49,875 bases of DNA from an uncultured bacterium (lineage in GTDB: Bacteria > Verrucomicrobiota > Lentisphaeria > Victivallales > Victivallaceae): contig URVC01000033.1 of NCBI GenBank assembly GCA_900551245.1, positions 1 to 49,875 of the forward strand, in the 5' to 3' direction. Made by a program: the position numbers and the translations under genes. The number at the start of each line of letters is the position of its first letter. Position 1 is the first letter of the stretch. Shown here one piece after another: positions 28,558 to 37,315 of this stretch. The notes below the pieces were generated by a model, which had not been told where the DNA came from, did not search any database, and worked only from the letters and a program-made list of their open reading frames with translations.

Positions 28558-30745
28558 GCTCGCGCATCTCCAGCACGCTGCCGTATGGAATCAGAAACCG
28601 CTCTTCCGGGCGGCCCGGGCGGCGCAGCGTGAAACACCACCCGGAATCGGCCGCATCGATCCACAGCCGGAATATCAATTTAGACCCGGGATTGAAATAT
28701 TCAACCTCCCAATGCGTTTTTTCATCAAGAATCCGGCAGAAACCGGGGTCGCGTCCGGCATGACGGCTCACCGGCACTCCGGCGGCGCGCAGTTCGAGCA
28801 GCTCCTCCATCCGCCAGCCGTAGGAATCCCGCGGCGGCAGGGCGATCCGGCGAACCGGCATCGCCCGGAGCAGAGCGGGCACCCCCAGCACCGCCCCGGT
28901 CCGGGGCCGGGAGAGGTAGAGGGTCTCCACCTCGGTGATACCGTTTGAACGGAAGAACCCGGCCACCGCCTCCGCGGCGTCGGAGCCCGGCATGTTGATT
29001 GCGACGCCGACGCCGCGTCCGGGTTCGGCGACCGCGACCACCGGCAGGGGGGAACGGCCGCCGGCGCCGGTCATCAGCGACGGCGGGCGGATTTCCGCGC
29101 GGACCACCCACCCGGCCAGCAATATGGCGGCGAGAAACGCGGCCGCAACGGCAATCCGCCTCTTCCGCACCCCGGCGGCGACGAGCAGTGCCCCGGTGAA
29201 AAGCACGGCCTCCCAGGCGGCGGGACGCACCGCCGACATCCGGCCGAAACAGGTCGAAACGGTTCCGGCGACCGCATCCATCAGCGAGAATCCGGCGGTG
29301 AGCAGCCAGGCACCCAGTTGATCGAGCCCCGGCAGGAGCGCGCCGAACGCGAGTTTGAAGGCGAGCACCGGGAAGAGTGCGCCCACCAGCGGCGAGAGCA
29401 GCAGATTGGCCAGCACCGAACCGGGCAGAAGCAGTCCCTGCGAATAGAGTGAGATGCCCGCTCCGGCGAGAAAGGCTCCGACACACCCGCCGACGGCGAA
29501 GAGCAGTGCACTTCCCCGCCGGAGCGACCGCTCGAAGCGGAACGCGGCACGGCCGGTCGGCATGTAGCGGAGCGGTTCGCGAAGAAGTTCGTTCCACTCC
29601 CGGAACCGTTCCGCGAGCAGAATCAGCATGGCGGTGATGACGAAGGAGTACTGGAACCCGAGGTCGAGCACCAGCATCGGTGAAACAAGCACCATCGCCG
29701 CCGCCGCGAGAAAGAGCGTGTTGAGCGCCGGCGTGTAGAGCAGCACCATCCGCAGCAGACACCAGACGCCGATCATGCAGAGAGCGCGGACCGCGGGCGG
29801 ATTGGCTCCGGTGGTCAGCACGTAGGCGCCGACCAGCAGCAGGAGCGAGAGCATCCGCGGCCGCAGCGGCAGCGGCCGGAGCAGCCAGAGCAGCACGCCG
29901 GCCAGCACGGCGACATGCATCCCGCTCACCGAGAAGAGGTGGATCGTGCCGGAGCGGACGAACCGTTCGCGGATGGAACTGTCGATGCCGCCGGTCGCGC
30001 CGAAGAAGAGCGCGGCGGCACAGCCGCGGACCCGGTCGGAGGTGACGCCCCGCAACGCCCGTTCCATCAGAAAATCGCGGACCCGGCAGAGCCGTCCGAC
30101 GACGCCCGGCGCCATCCGCTCCACCCGGAATTGGTCGATCCGGAAGAGCCGTTCCGCACCGCGGGCGGCGAGAAATCCGGCAAAGGAGAGACCGTTCCGG
30201 ACCGGACGCAACTCCCCCTCCTCCTGCCGGAAGACGGATTCCGCCGGGAGTTCCAGTGTGCCGCCGGCGGTGATCACCGCGCCGCAGGGAGGTGACGGCA
30301 GAGCCGGGTCGGGGAAGCGCAGATAGAGCGTTCCGGAAGCGGGCCGGAACTCCCGCTCCCCCAACAGCCGGAGGGCGACGAGTTCCGCCCGGATCAGCCC
30401 CGGCGCCGGAACCGCCCGGACCGACGTGATTCTGCCGTCGGTGAGGCGGCAGACCGCCTCCGCCCGGAGATTCCGCTCCGGCAGGGAGCGAAGTGTGTCA
30501 TCCTCCCGCCATCCGTTCGCGTGACAGTACCAGCTTGCCGCGCCGAGCACTGCCCCGAGCGCGCCGGGCAGCGCCGCCCGGAGGGGAAGCAGAAGGAGAG
30601 CGCAGAGAATTCCCGCCGGCACCGCGGCAAGCGCCGCGACACTCCCGCCTGCCGCTCCGGAGGCGGCGCCCAACACCACGCCGAGCGCAAGAGCCGTCTC
30701 CGGCCGGGCGGAAAGGCGGAAAAGAACCGGCCGCACCCGCTTCAC
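28538..30745 (-). CDS. comEC: ComEC/Rec2-type DNA-uptake channel with degenerate MBL-like end
   Basis: A 735-residue polytopic protein starting at a GTG. The N-terminal DUF4131-type part has two or three helices and a soluble OB-like region. The central competence domain (about 225-500) has the diagnostic HLFSVSGMHVAVLAGVLLWLL followed by many helices (LSLLLLVGAYVLTTGANPPAVRAL). ComEC carries single-stranded DNA across the inner membrane. The C-terminal part (about 545-735) occupies the place of the usual metallo-beta-lactamase domain, but the expected TH-x-DxDH metal motif reads LSRPRTGAVLGVPALL. It could be a transport-only ComEC or one whose nuclease role has been lost. Confidence 0.82.
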   Translation of the reverse strand: MKRVRPVLFRLSARPETALALGVVLGAASGAAGGSVAALAAVPAGILCALLLLPLRAALPGALGAVLGAASWYCHANGWREDDTLRSLPERNLRAEAVCRLTDGRITSVRAVPAPGLIRAELVALRLLGEREFRPASGTLYLRFPDPALPSPPCGAVITAGGTLELPAESVFRQEEGELRPVRNGLSFAGFLAARGAERLFRIDQFRVERMAPGVVGRLCRVRDFLMERALRGVTSDRVRGCAAALFFGATGGIDSSIRERFVRSGTIHLFSVSGMHVAVLAGVLLWLLRPLPLRPRMLSLLLLVGAYVLTTGANPPAVRALCMIGVWCLLRMVLLYTPALNTLFLAAAAMVLVSPMLVLDLGFQYSFVITAMLILLAERFREWNELLREPLRYMPTGRAAFRFERSLRRGSALLFAVGGCVGAFLAGAGISLYSQGLLLPGSVLANLLLSPLVGALFPVLAFKLAFGALLPGLDQLGAWLLTAGFSLMDAVAGTVSTCFGRMSAVRPAAWEAVLFTGALLVAAGVRKRRIAVAAAFLAAILLAGWVVRAEIRPPSLMTGAGGRSPLPVVAVAEPGRGVGVAINMPGSDAAEAVAGFFRSNGITEVETLYLSRPRTGAVLGVPALLRAMPVRRIALPPRDSYGWRMEELLELRAAGVPVSRHAGRDPGFCRILDEKTHWEVEYFNPGSKLIFRLWIDAADSGWCFTLRRPGRPEERFLIPYGSVLEMREHVFEGF

Positions 30746-30757
30746 GTCACCCCGCTT

Positions 30758-31135
30758 CTACTCTTTGAACGGATTGCCGCCGAAGACCCACGCCTCGTTC
30801 TTCTGCTGCCCTTCGCGGACCCGGCGGCGGAAGGCCTCCTCCTCGGCGCTCGGAGCGGCTCCGTCGGAGAGGGAATTCTCCAGCACGCGGCGCTCCTCTT
30901 CGGTGAGGTCGAATCCGGCGGCGACCGGAGCCGGCTTGCTCCGCCGGATGCGGAGCAGGTCATCCACCGGGTCGCGGAACTCTTTGGTCTGCCCCTCCCC
31001 GGCGGAGGTCTGCCGCGCGGCGGCGGCACGGTTCCGCCGGGCCGCGGTCTCCTCCGGCGTCTCGTCGAAGAGCGCGCGGAACGTCGAACAGCCGCAGAGC
31101 GAAACCAGCAGAAACAGGGCAAGCAACGCTTTCAT
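30758..31135 (-). CDS. Small lipoprotein of unknown function
   Basis: A 125-residue protein with a lipoprotein signal: MKALLALFLLVSLCGCSTF, lipobox LCGC with the lipidated Cys at position 16. The rest is charged and helical (TPEETAARRNRAAAARQ; DLTEEERRVLENSLSDG) and ends in AWVFGGNPFKE. The start at 31135 has a GGGAGG site; a longer frame from 31183 would put 16 extra residues before the signal. It lies between the lactonase and comEC genes with short gaps. No family was recognised. Confidence 0.75.
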   Translation of the reverse strand: MKALLALFLLVSLCGCSTFRALFDETPEETAARRNRAAAARQTSAGEGQTKEFRDPVDDLLRIRRSKPAPVAAGFDLTEEERRVLENSLSDGAAPSAEEEAFRRRVREGQQKNEAWVFGGNPFKE

Positions 31136-31173
31136 GAAACCATCCTCCCGGAGTTTGCCGCGTTCCGGACCGT

Positions 31174-32205
31174 TCAGCGCCACATGACGCAGAGCGGCCG
31201 CGGCAGCTTGTAGATGAGCCCGTTCGGCGTGAGACCGCCTTCGCCGTCGTAGTCGAAGAAGACCAGCACGTCGGAGAATTCGTTGGCGGCGGCGAACATC
31301 GTTCCGCCGGGCAGGAAGTTGATGTCGCGCGGACTGCTCCCGCCGGAAAGCACGAGCGAGGTGCGCTCCATGCCGCCCTTGCCGTCCAGCCGGAAGACCG
31401 CGATCGAGTCGAAGCCGCGGTTGGAGGCGAAGAGGTAACGCTCGTCCGCCGAGAGCCGGACCGCCGCCGCCTTGGTCGCCACATTGACCAGGGCCGGCAG
31501 GGTCGAACGCGTCTCGATCGCCTCGAACCGGCCGTCAGCGTAGCGGCAGGAGATCACCGTGTTGCCGAGTTCGTTCAAGAGGTAGGCGATTTTGCCCGAG
31601 CGGTCGAAGACCAGATGGCGCGGGCCGGAACCTGCCGGACGGACCGGGCTGGTGATCGCCCCCGCCGCATCCAGCCCCTTTTCCGGGTCGATCGGATACG
31701 CCTTGATGGCGTCGATTCCGAGGTCGATCACGCAGAGGTAGCGGCCGTCGGGCGAAAGCCCGGTGAAGTGCGGATGCGCGCACTCCTGCCGGGCGGCGTT
31801 CGGCCCTTTGCCCTCATGCTGAATGAGCTGGGTGCGTTCGACGATCCGGCCGTTGTCGAGCTTGAACTCCGCGAAGGTGCCGGTGCTGTAGTTGGCGGCG
31901 TAGAGGAACTTCCCGGAGGGGTCGGTGATGACGTAGCAGGTGCTGCGCCCGCCCGCGGCACAGGTGTTGATCGGCACGAGCGACCCGTCCGCCTCGATCC
32001 GGAAGGAGGCGACTCCGCCCGCATCCTCCACCGAACAGGTGGTGTACATGTATTTGCCGTCGGGCGAAAAGGCGATGTAGTTCGCGTTGGGGACCGGGGT
32101 GAACCCGACCTGCACCGGCGCGGCGGATTCCCGCATTTCATAACGGTAGATGCCGCCGTCGGGCTGTTCCGACATCGCGGCGACGTAAAAGACGGCTCCG
32201 GACAT
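31174..32205 (-). CDS. Lactonase-family beta-propeller (6-phosphogluconolactonase-like)
   Basis: A 343-residue seven-bladed propeller of the Pgl/YbhE lactonase family. Blade repeats are clear: NYIAFSPDGKYMYTTC, YVITDPSGKFLYAANYSTG, HFTGLSPDGRYLCVIDLG, RHLVFDRSGKIAYLLNE, RLSADERYLFASNRG, RDINFLPGGTMFAAAN. The HPHFTGLSPDG-type segment (here AHPHFTGLSPDG) is typical of the family. Members hydrolyse 6-phosphogluconolactone or related sugar lactones; the exact substrate is not established. The start at 32205 has AAGGAG seven bases upstream; a frame extending to 32391 runs through promoter-like DNA and is not used. First gene of the minus-strand group ending with the glycosyltransferase. Confidence 0.85.
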   Translation of the reverse strand: MSGAVFYVAAMSEQPDGGIYRYEMRESAAPVQVGFTPVPNANYIAFSPDGKYMYTTCSVEDAGGVASFRIEADGSLVPINTCAAGGRSTCYVITDPSGKFLYAANYSTGTFAEFKLDNGRIVERTQLIQHEGKGPNAARQECAHPHFTGLSPDGRYLCVIDLGIDAIKAYPIDPEKGLDAAGAITSPVRPAGSGPRHLVFDRSGKIAYLLNELGNTVISCRYADGRFEAIETRSTLPALVNVATKAAAVRLSADERYLFASNRGFDSIAVFRLDGKGGMERTSLVLSGGSSPRDINFLPGGTMFAAANEFSDVLVFFDYDGEGGLTPNGLIYKLPRPLCVMWR

Positions 32206-32223
32206 GATCTTCTCCTTCACAGG

Positions 32224-32253
32224 TTGAAAATTGGTTCTTCTCTGCTCTATAGT
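32224..32253 (+). promoter_or_regulatory. Possible rsmE promoter
   Basis: TTGAAA (32224-32229), 18-bp spacer, TATAGT (32248-32253) on the plus strand. It would give a leader of about 130 nt that includes the inverted repeat at 32280-32320. Confidence 0.4.
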
Positions 32254-32279
32254 ATAACACCGCTCCGGAGTTTTTTCCC

Positions 32280-32320
32280 CCCGGCGGGCGGAAAAATGCG
32301 GATTTTTTCCACCCGCCGGG
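32280..32320. other. Long inverted repeat between pgl-like and rsmE genes
   Basis: Arms CCCGGCGGG-c-GGAAAAA and TTTTTCC-a-CCCGCCGGG pair over 17 positions with one mismatch and a loop of about seven bases. It lies in the spacer between divergent genes. It could be a leader hairpin of rsmE or a protein-binding site. Confidence 0.5.
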
Positions 32321-32393
32321 TTCCTCTCCTTGAAAAAAAACGTCCGATGCGCCATCTTATGTCCCGTCAACGAATTCACGGAGGCGAACACGC

Positions 32394-33122
32394 ATGAATC
32401 TCCTGCTGCTGGAGGAATCCGATTTCATCGCGCCGGACCGGGTGCGCATCACCGGCCGCCGCCATAAACAACTGTACGAAGTCATACACGCCGAACCGGG
32501 CAAACGGTGCAAGGCGGGGCTGCTCAACGGCCCGGTCGGCACGGCGGAGCTGATCTCCATCACCCCGGAGGCGGCCGAGCTTGTCCCGTCGCTCGACCGG
32601 GAGCCGCCGCCGCCGCTGCCGGTGACGCTGGCGGTCGCTCTGCCGCGGCCGCCCACCTTCGTCAAAGTGCTCCACTGCGCGACGACGATGGGGGTCAAGC
32701 GCTTCTTTTTCCTCACCACCCGCAAGGCGGAGAAGAGCTACTGGAGCAGTCCGGCCATCACCCCGCCGGAGGTGGCGGAGACGCTCAAACTCGCCCTCGA
32801 ACAGTGCGGGGACACCGTCATGCCGCAGGTGGAGTTCCGGCGGGATTTCCACCGCTTCGTGCGCGAAGAGCTGCCGCTTCTGGCGGCGGAGTCGGACCTC
32901 TTCCTCGGCCACCCCTCCGCCGTCCGCCCGCTGCCGACCCGGCTGGGACGCCCGGCGACGCTGCTGATCGGTCCGGAAGGGGGCTTCACCGACAGTGAAG
33001 TGGAGCTCTTCACCGGGTGCGGCGCCACGCCGCTCACGCTCGGGCGGCGGACGCTCCGCACCGAATTCGCCGTGCCCGCACTGCTGGCGAAACTGACGGC
33101 GGAGAACACGGAATTTCTCTGA
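32394..33122 (+). CDS. rsmE: 16S rRNA m3U1498 methyltransferase RsmE
   Basis: A 242-residue SPOUT methyltransferase that methylates N3 of U1498 in 16S rRNA using AdoMet. An N-terminal PUA-like domain (DRVRITGRRHKQLYEVIHAEPG) precedes the trefoil-knot domain with LLIGPEGGFTDSEVELF and LGRRTLRTEFAVPALLAKL, matching GPEGG and LG-RILRTETA of the family. The start has GGAGG upstream. A terminator follows. Confidence 0.93.
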   Translation: MNLLLLEESDFIAPDRVRITGRRHKQLYEVIHAEPGKRCKAGLLNGPVGTAELISITPEAAELVPSLDREPPPPLPVTLAVALPRPPTFVKVLHCATTMGVKRFFFLTTRKAEKSYWSSPAITPPEVAETLKLALEQCGDTVMPQVEFRRDFHRFVREELPLLAAESDLFLGHPSAVRPLPTRLGRPATLLIGPEGGFTDSEVELFTGCGATPLTLGRRTLRTEFAVPALLAKLTAENTEFL

Positions 33123-33144
33123 TTTTTTCCATCCCGGGATAAGA

Positions 33145-33172
33145 AAACGGCTGTTCCGGCCGTTTTTCTTTT
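33145..33172 (+). terminator. Intrinsic terminator of rsmE
   Basis: AAACGGC/GCCGTTT stem (33145-33165) with a seven-base loop, running into TTTTTCTTTT. Confidence 0.75.
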
Positions 33173-33212
33173 GAAAGGCGCGGGAAAATCCGTTTTTTTT
33201 GACCGCGACGGG

Positions 33213-33241
33213 TTGAAAAAAGCGGCGGCCGACAATACATT
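33213..33241 (+). promoter_or_regulatory. Promoter of the gspE-like operon
   Basis: TTGAAA (33213-33218), 17-bp spacer, TACATT (33236-33241), 33 bp before the GTG start of the ATPase gene. Confidence 0.7.
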
Positions 33242-33274
33242 TACAGCATTGGGATTCATTGAGGGAAAACACGC

Positions 33275-34744
33275 GTGAACTACAATCCGATTCTGATCCT
33301 CCTGCTGGCCGCCTGGATGTACTCCGGCGTCTACGTGCTCGACTATATCGACCGGCGGGCCGATGCGCCGGAGCGAGGACGCGACTGGCTCAATCTGGCG
33401 GCGCTCATCGCCGGACCATTGGTCATCGCCGCCTTTCTGCTGTACGACATGTGGGGGCAGTTGCGGGAGAACTTCAATTCGATTTTCCGCAAAGTCAACG
33501 CCAGACGCTACGACGTGGAGATCGAACTGCGCGACTCGCGGGGGCAGCCGGTGCTGGAATCCGGCCAGCACGGGGAGTCGGGCGAAGCGATTCTCCGCCT
33601 CAAACATCTGCTCTATGAAGCGCTCTCCAAGCGGGCCAGCGACATCTTTTTCGACCCGAAACCGAACGGCACTCTGGTGGTCCGCTTCCGGGTGGACGGC
33701 GCGCTCCGGGTGGTCGAGGAGATGAACATCAATCTCGGCGCCAGCGTGATCAGCGCCGTCAAGGTGGCCGCGGGGATGGACATCACCGAAAAACGGCGGC
33801 CGCAGGACGGCGCCTTCAGTGCGGAAAGCGCCAAAGGTCCGGCCTCGTTCCGCGTCGCCAGCGTCGGAGCGTTCGGCGGCGAAAAGATCACCATCCGGGT
33901 GCTCGCCTCCAGCGCCGGTCCGCTCACCCTGCGCGACGCGGGGCTGACCGGGGAGAATCTCAAGATCATGCAGAACGCCGTCCGGATGCCCTCCGGCATG
34001 ATTCTGATCTGCGGCCCCACCGGCAGCGGTAAAACCACCACCCTCTACGCACTGCTCCAGGCGATCGACTATTCGCTCAAGAACGTCATCTCCATCGAAG
34101 ACCCGATCGAGCACGTCATGGAGAACATCAGCCAGATGGAGGTCAACACCAAGGCGGACATCACCTTCGCCAAACTGCTGCGCAACGCCCTGCGCCAGAA
34201 TCCGGACATCATCTGCCTCGGCGAAATCCGCGACGAGGAGACCGCGGAGGTCTCGTTCCACGCCGCCCAGACCGGCCACCTCATCATCGCGACCGTGCAC
34301 AGCAACGACAATCTCGGCACCATCGACCGGCTGATCAACCTCGGTGTGCCGCTGCGGAGCGTCGCCGCGACACTGCAGCTGCTCGTCTCACAGCGGCTGG
34401 TGCGCCGCCTCTGCCACTGCAAGGAGCACACGGAGCTCGCGCCGGAGTACGCGGAGTACTTCCGCCAGGCGGGGCTGAGCACCCGCAACGTCTGCCGCCC
34501 GGTCGGCTGCCGCGACTGCGACGGCACCGGATACGCCGGCCGGGTCGCCATCTTCGATCTGATGGTGATGAACAACTCTCTGCGTTCCACCCTCGAAGCC
34601 GAAAACGCCACCCTCAGCAGCATCAAGGCGGAGATCGAGCGCGAACACGGCAGTTCAATCATGGCGTATGAGGGGTTCAAACTGGTCGAGGCGGGCATCA
34701 CCTCGGTCGAAGAAGTCGAACGCGTAACGCTCAATCTGGAGTGA
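33275..34744 (+). CDS. GspE/PilB-like secretion ATPase with N-terminal membrane segments
   Basis: A 489-residue type II/IV secretion-system ATPase, GTG start. The catalytic core has Walker A GPTGSGKTTTLYALL (about 247-261), the Asp box IEDPIEH, Walker B LGEIRDEETA (about 313-322), the His box TGHLIIATVHSND, and a four-Cys zinc site (LCHCKEH and GCRDCDGTGYAGR), all typical of GspE/PilB. The usual soluble N-terminal domain is missing; instead there are two hydrophobic helices (about 5-24, ILILLLAAWMYSGVYVLDYI, and 38-58, LNLAALIAGPLVIAAFLLYD). It should power assembly of a pilus or pseudopilus and may hold itself to the membrane. Followed after 7 bp by a CvpA-like gene; no other secretion genes are nearby. 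Confidence 0.88.
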   Translation: MNYNPILILLLAAWMYSGVYVLDYIDRRADAPERGRDWLNLAALIAGPLVIAAFLLYDMWGQLRENFNSIFRKVNARRYDVEIELRDSRGQPVLESGQHGESGEAILRLKHLLYEALSKRASDIFFDPKPNGTLVVRFRVDGALRVVEEMNINLGASVISAVKVAAGMDITEKRRPQDGAFSAESAKGPASFRVASVGAFGGEKITIRVLASSAGPLTLRDAGLTGENLKIMQNAVRMPSGMILICGPTGSGKTTTLYALLQAIDYSLKNVISIEDPIEHVMENISQMEVNTKADITFAKLLRNALRQNPDIICLGEIRDEETAEVSFHAAQTGHLIIATVHSNDNLGTIDRLINLGVPLRSVAATLQLLVSQRLVRRLCHCKEHTELAPEYAEYFRQAGLSTRNVCRPVGCRDCDGTGYAGRVAIFDLMVMNNSLRSTLEAENATLSSIKAEIEREHGSSIMAYEGFKLVEAGITSVEEVERVTLNLE

Positions 34745-34751
34745 TGGATCC

Positions 34752-35624
34752 ATGGAAATGCTGATTCTCTGGGGAGTGCCGGTTCTCACCGCACTGCGCG
34801 GTCTGAACCGACGTCTTTTCCACAGTTACCTCACCTTCTGCAACCTGCTGTTCTCGGTCTATGTCGCGCTGTGGAGCGAACCTGTGATCAGCAAGTACTA
34901 CTCTCTCCCGGCGGAGGCGGCCGCCTTCAAACCGGCGGTTTCGATGCTGGTCGCGGCTTTCGTCACCTTCCTGGTCCTCTACAAGGTGGTGGAGCAGCTG
35001 CACCCGGAAACGCAACGGGAGTTCTCCTTTCCCCGCCCGATCGACAAACTCGGCGGCGGCGTCTGCGGCTTCCTCACCGGCATGGTCCTCATCAACTTCC
35101 TCGCCTTTCTGCTCTGCACCGTGCCGCAGAAACAGGCGGTCTCCGGCGTCGTCTCACTACCGGAACTCGAGCGCGCCGCCACCACCTCGCTGGTATCGAT
35201 CAGCAAAGCGGTGGACCGGGCCAGTTTCCAGGAAACCGCCTCCCGCGACCGGCTCGCCCCGCTGCTGGAGCTGGCGCGCAAGGCGGATCCGGCCACACCG
35301 GAGGAGGAGGGAGCTGTCCCGGTGCCGCTGAATCCGCAGGCGAACCAGCAAAATGACGCCGACAAAGCGGATGCGGCGGAGGAGACCGCCGATACCGCGG
35401 AGACCACCGAAGAGGAACTTGAAATCGAAACCACTCCGGCGGAGAAACCTGCTCCGACGGCGAAACCCGTCCCGGCGGAGAAACCCGCTCCGGCGACGAA
35501 ACCTGCGCCGCAGAAGGAGGAGCAGCCGCTCACCTTCCAGCAGTCGATCGTCAAGAAGGCGATTCCCAACGCGGTGATCCGGAACGGGCAGATCGTCGTG
35601 GAAACCCCGATGCCGGAAGAGTAA
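34752..35624 (+). CDS. CvpA-like membrane protein with Pro/Ala/Lys-rich tail
   Basis: A 290-residue protein. Three or four hydrophobic helices (about 3-18, 26-42, 62-80, 98-120; KLGGGVCGFLTGMVLINFLAF is reminiscent of CvpA helix 4) are followed by an acidic linker (AEETADTAETTEEELEIE) and a low-complexity tandem of PAEKPAP/TAKPVP-type units (about 222-255), then a compact C-terminus. CvpA proteins are linked to colicin V export and envelope integrity; the assignment is tentative. It is sandwiched between the secretion ATPase and the FAD dehydrogenase with gaps under 10 bp. Confidence 0.6.
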   Translation: MEMLILWGVPVLTALRGLNRRLFHSYLTFCNLLFSVYVALWSEPVISKYYSLPAEAAAFKPAVSMLVAAFVTFLVLYKVVEQLHPETQREFSFPRPIDKLGGGVCGFLTGMVLINFLAFLLCTVPQKQAVSGVVSLPELERAATTSLVSISKAVDRASFQETASRDRLAPLLELARKADPATPEEEGAVPVPLNPQANQQNDADKADAAEETADTAETTEEELEIETTPAEKPAPTAKPVPAEKPAPATKPAPQKEEQPLTFQQSIVKKAIPNAVIRNGQIVVETPMPEE

Positions 35625-35632
35625 GGATCCCC

Positions 35633-37216
35633 ATGTACACGATATTCCGGAATCTCTCCGTCAACGCCCTCACCGCCCCTGCCGACATCGACCGGAGAAT
35701 CGGCGCCGTCGCCGCAAAAACCGCCGGCCTCCCGCCGGACGCGCTCCGGAGCTGGCGGATTCTCGCCAAGAGCGTCGACTCCCGCCGCGGCGCGCCGCAG
35801 CTGGTTTACACGTTGCTGGCCGAAGTGGAGAAAACCTCCGCCGCCGCCCGGAAACTGGAACCGGTTCCGCCGGAGATGCTCGCACAGTTCGAAGCCCCCC
35901 GGCTGGAACTGCCGGAGACCACCTTGCTCCACCCGCTGGTGGTCGGCACCGGACCGGCCGGAATCTTCGCCGCCCTCGCCCTCGCGATGGCGGGCACGCG
36001 GCCGATCGTTCTCGACCGTGGGCCGGAGGTGGAACCCCGGTTTGCCGCCGTCCAGCACTTCCTCGAAACGCGGGAACTCGAAGAATCCGCCAATTTGCTG
36101 ATCGGCGAAGGAGGCGCCGGGACCTTCTCCGACGGGAAGCTCTATACCGGCACCCGCGACGGGAATTCCGGCTTCATTCTGAACGCCTTCGCCGAAGCGG
36201 GCGCACCGGCGGAAATCCGCTACCTCAAGCGCCCTCACATCGGTTCAGACCGGTTGCGGCTGGTCGCCGCAGGACTGCGGAAACGGATTCTCGACCTCGG
36301 CGGTGAATTCCGGTTCGGCGTCGAGGTGACCGACCTTCTGCTGCGGGACGGCCGCTGCCGCGGCGTCGTCACCGCTTCGGGCGAGACGATCGAAGCGCCG
36401 CTCACGCTGATCGCCGCCGGTCTCGGCGGGCGGGAGCTCAGCCGACGGCTGCGCGAACGGGGTGCGGCGTGCGAATTCAAATCCTTTCAGATCGGCTGCC
36501 GCATCGAGCACCCGCAGGAGCTCGTCGACCGCCGGCAGTACCGGCTCCCCGGTTCGCGGCCGGAGGCGCTCGGCGCCGCCGAGTACCACATGGTCTCCCA
36601 TCCGCAGCGGGCCCCCGGCGTGAGCACCTTCTGCATGTGTCCGGGCGGCGAGATCCTCAACGCCACCGCCTGGCGCGGCCGCTCGGTCACCAACGGCATG
36701 AGCGACTACGCCCGCGCCGGAGAGTTCGCCAACAGCTGTCTTATCGTCACCTTTCCGCCGGAAAAATTCACCGGCCCCGACGCGGCGTACGCCCGGCTCG
36801 AAGCGCTCGAAAAAGCGGTCTTCGAACAGGGCGGACGTGACTACACCCTGCCGGCTCAGGACGCCGCCGCCTTCCTCCGCCGCCGAAACGGCCTCTCCAG
36901 CCGCAGAACCAGCTGCCGCTGCGGCATCGTCCCCGGGCGGATCGACCGGCTGCTGCCGGAGGAGCTCGGCGCCGGAATCGCGGCCGCGTTCGCCCACTTC
37001 GACCGGCTCATGCCCGGTTTCATCCGGCACGGACGGCTGATCGGGGCGGAGACCTGCGTCTCGAGTCCTCTGCGGTTCCTCCGCGACCCGGCGACGCTGG
37101 AATCCTCGCTCGCCGGCCTCTATCTCGGCGGCGAAGGGGCCGGATGCGCCGGCGGCATCATGTCCGCCGCGGCCGACGGACTCCGTCTGGCGCTGGCGAT
37201 GCTCCGCCGCGGCTGA
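35633..37216 (+). CDS. FAD-dependent dehydrogenase (COG2509-type)
   Basis: A 527-residue flavoprotein. The dinucleotide-binding motif VVGTGPAGIFAALALAMAG begins near residue 102, preceded by a domain of about 100 residues typical of this family. Next come RGPEVEPRFAAVQHF, GEGGAGTFSDGKLYTGTRD (the most diagnostic stretch), GSDRLRLVAAGLRKRI, and a C-terminal FAD contact (YLGGEGAGCAGGIMSAAADGL). The family is widespread but has no settled substrate. Closely spaced behind the CvpA-like gene. Confidence 0.87.
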   Translation: MYTIFRNLSVNALTAPADIDRRIGAVAAKTAGLPPDALRSWRILAKSVDSRRGAPQLVYTLLAEVEKTSAAARKLEPVPPEMLAQFEAPRLELPETTLLHPLVVGTGPAGIFAALALAMAGTRPIVLDRGPEVEPRFAAVQHFLETRELEESANLLIGEGGAGTFSDGKLYTGTRDGNSGFILNAFAEAGAPAEIRYLKRPHIGSDRLRLVAAGLRKRILDLGGEFRFGVEVTDLLLRDGRCRGVVTASGETIEAPLTLIAAGLGGRELSRRLRERGAACEFKSFQIGCRIEHPQELVDRRQYRLPGSRPEALGAAEYHMVSHPQRAPGVSTFCMCPGGEILNATAWRGRSVTNGMSDYARAGEFANSCLIVTFPPEKFTGPDAAYARLEALEKAVFEQGGRDYTLPAQDAAAFLRRRNGLSSRRTSCRCGIVPGRIDRLLPEELGAGIAAAFAHFDRLMPGFIRHGRLIGAETCVSSPLRFLRDPATLESSLAGLYLGGEGAGCAGGIMSAAADGLRLALAMLRRG

Positions 37217-37234
37217 TTTTTCCGGCATTTCCCC

Positions 37235-37263
37235 TTGACAGCGCCGGAATTGCGGTGTATATT
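37235..37263 (+). promoter_or_regulatory. Consensus promoter of rpsU
   Basis: TTGACA (37235-37240), exactly 17 bp, TATATT (37258-37263): the strongest sigma-70-type promoter in the window. It predicts a leader of about 45 nt. Confidence 0.88.
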
Positions 37264-37315
37264 GGAAAATCGCTTGTAACAAAACCTAACGTATCGCAAA
37301 GGGGGTGAATCAGTC

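Noticed and set aside
34752..35624. TonB-like protein because of the Pro/Lys-rich segment
   Set aside because: It has three or four N-terminal membrane helices rather than one, and no TonB C-terminal domain is visible.
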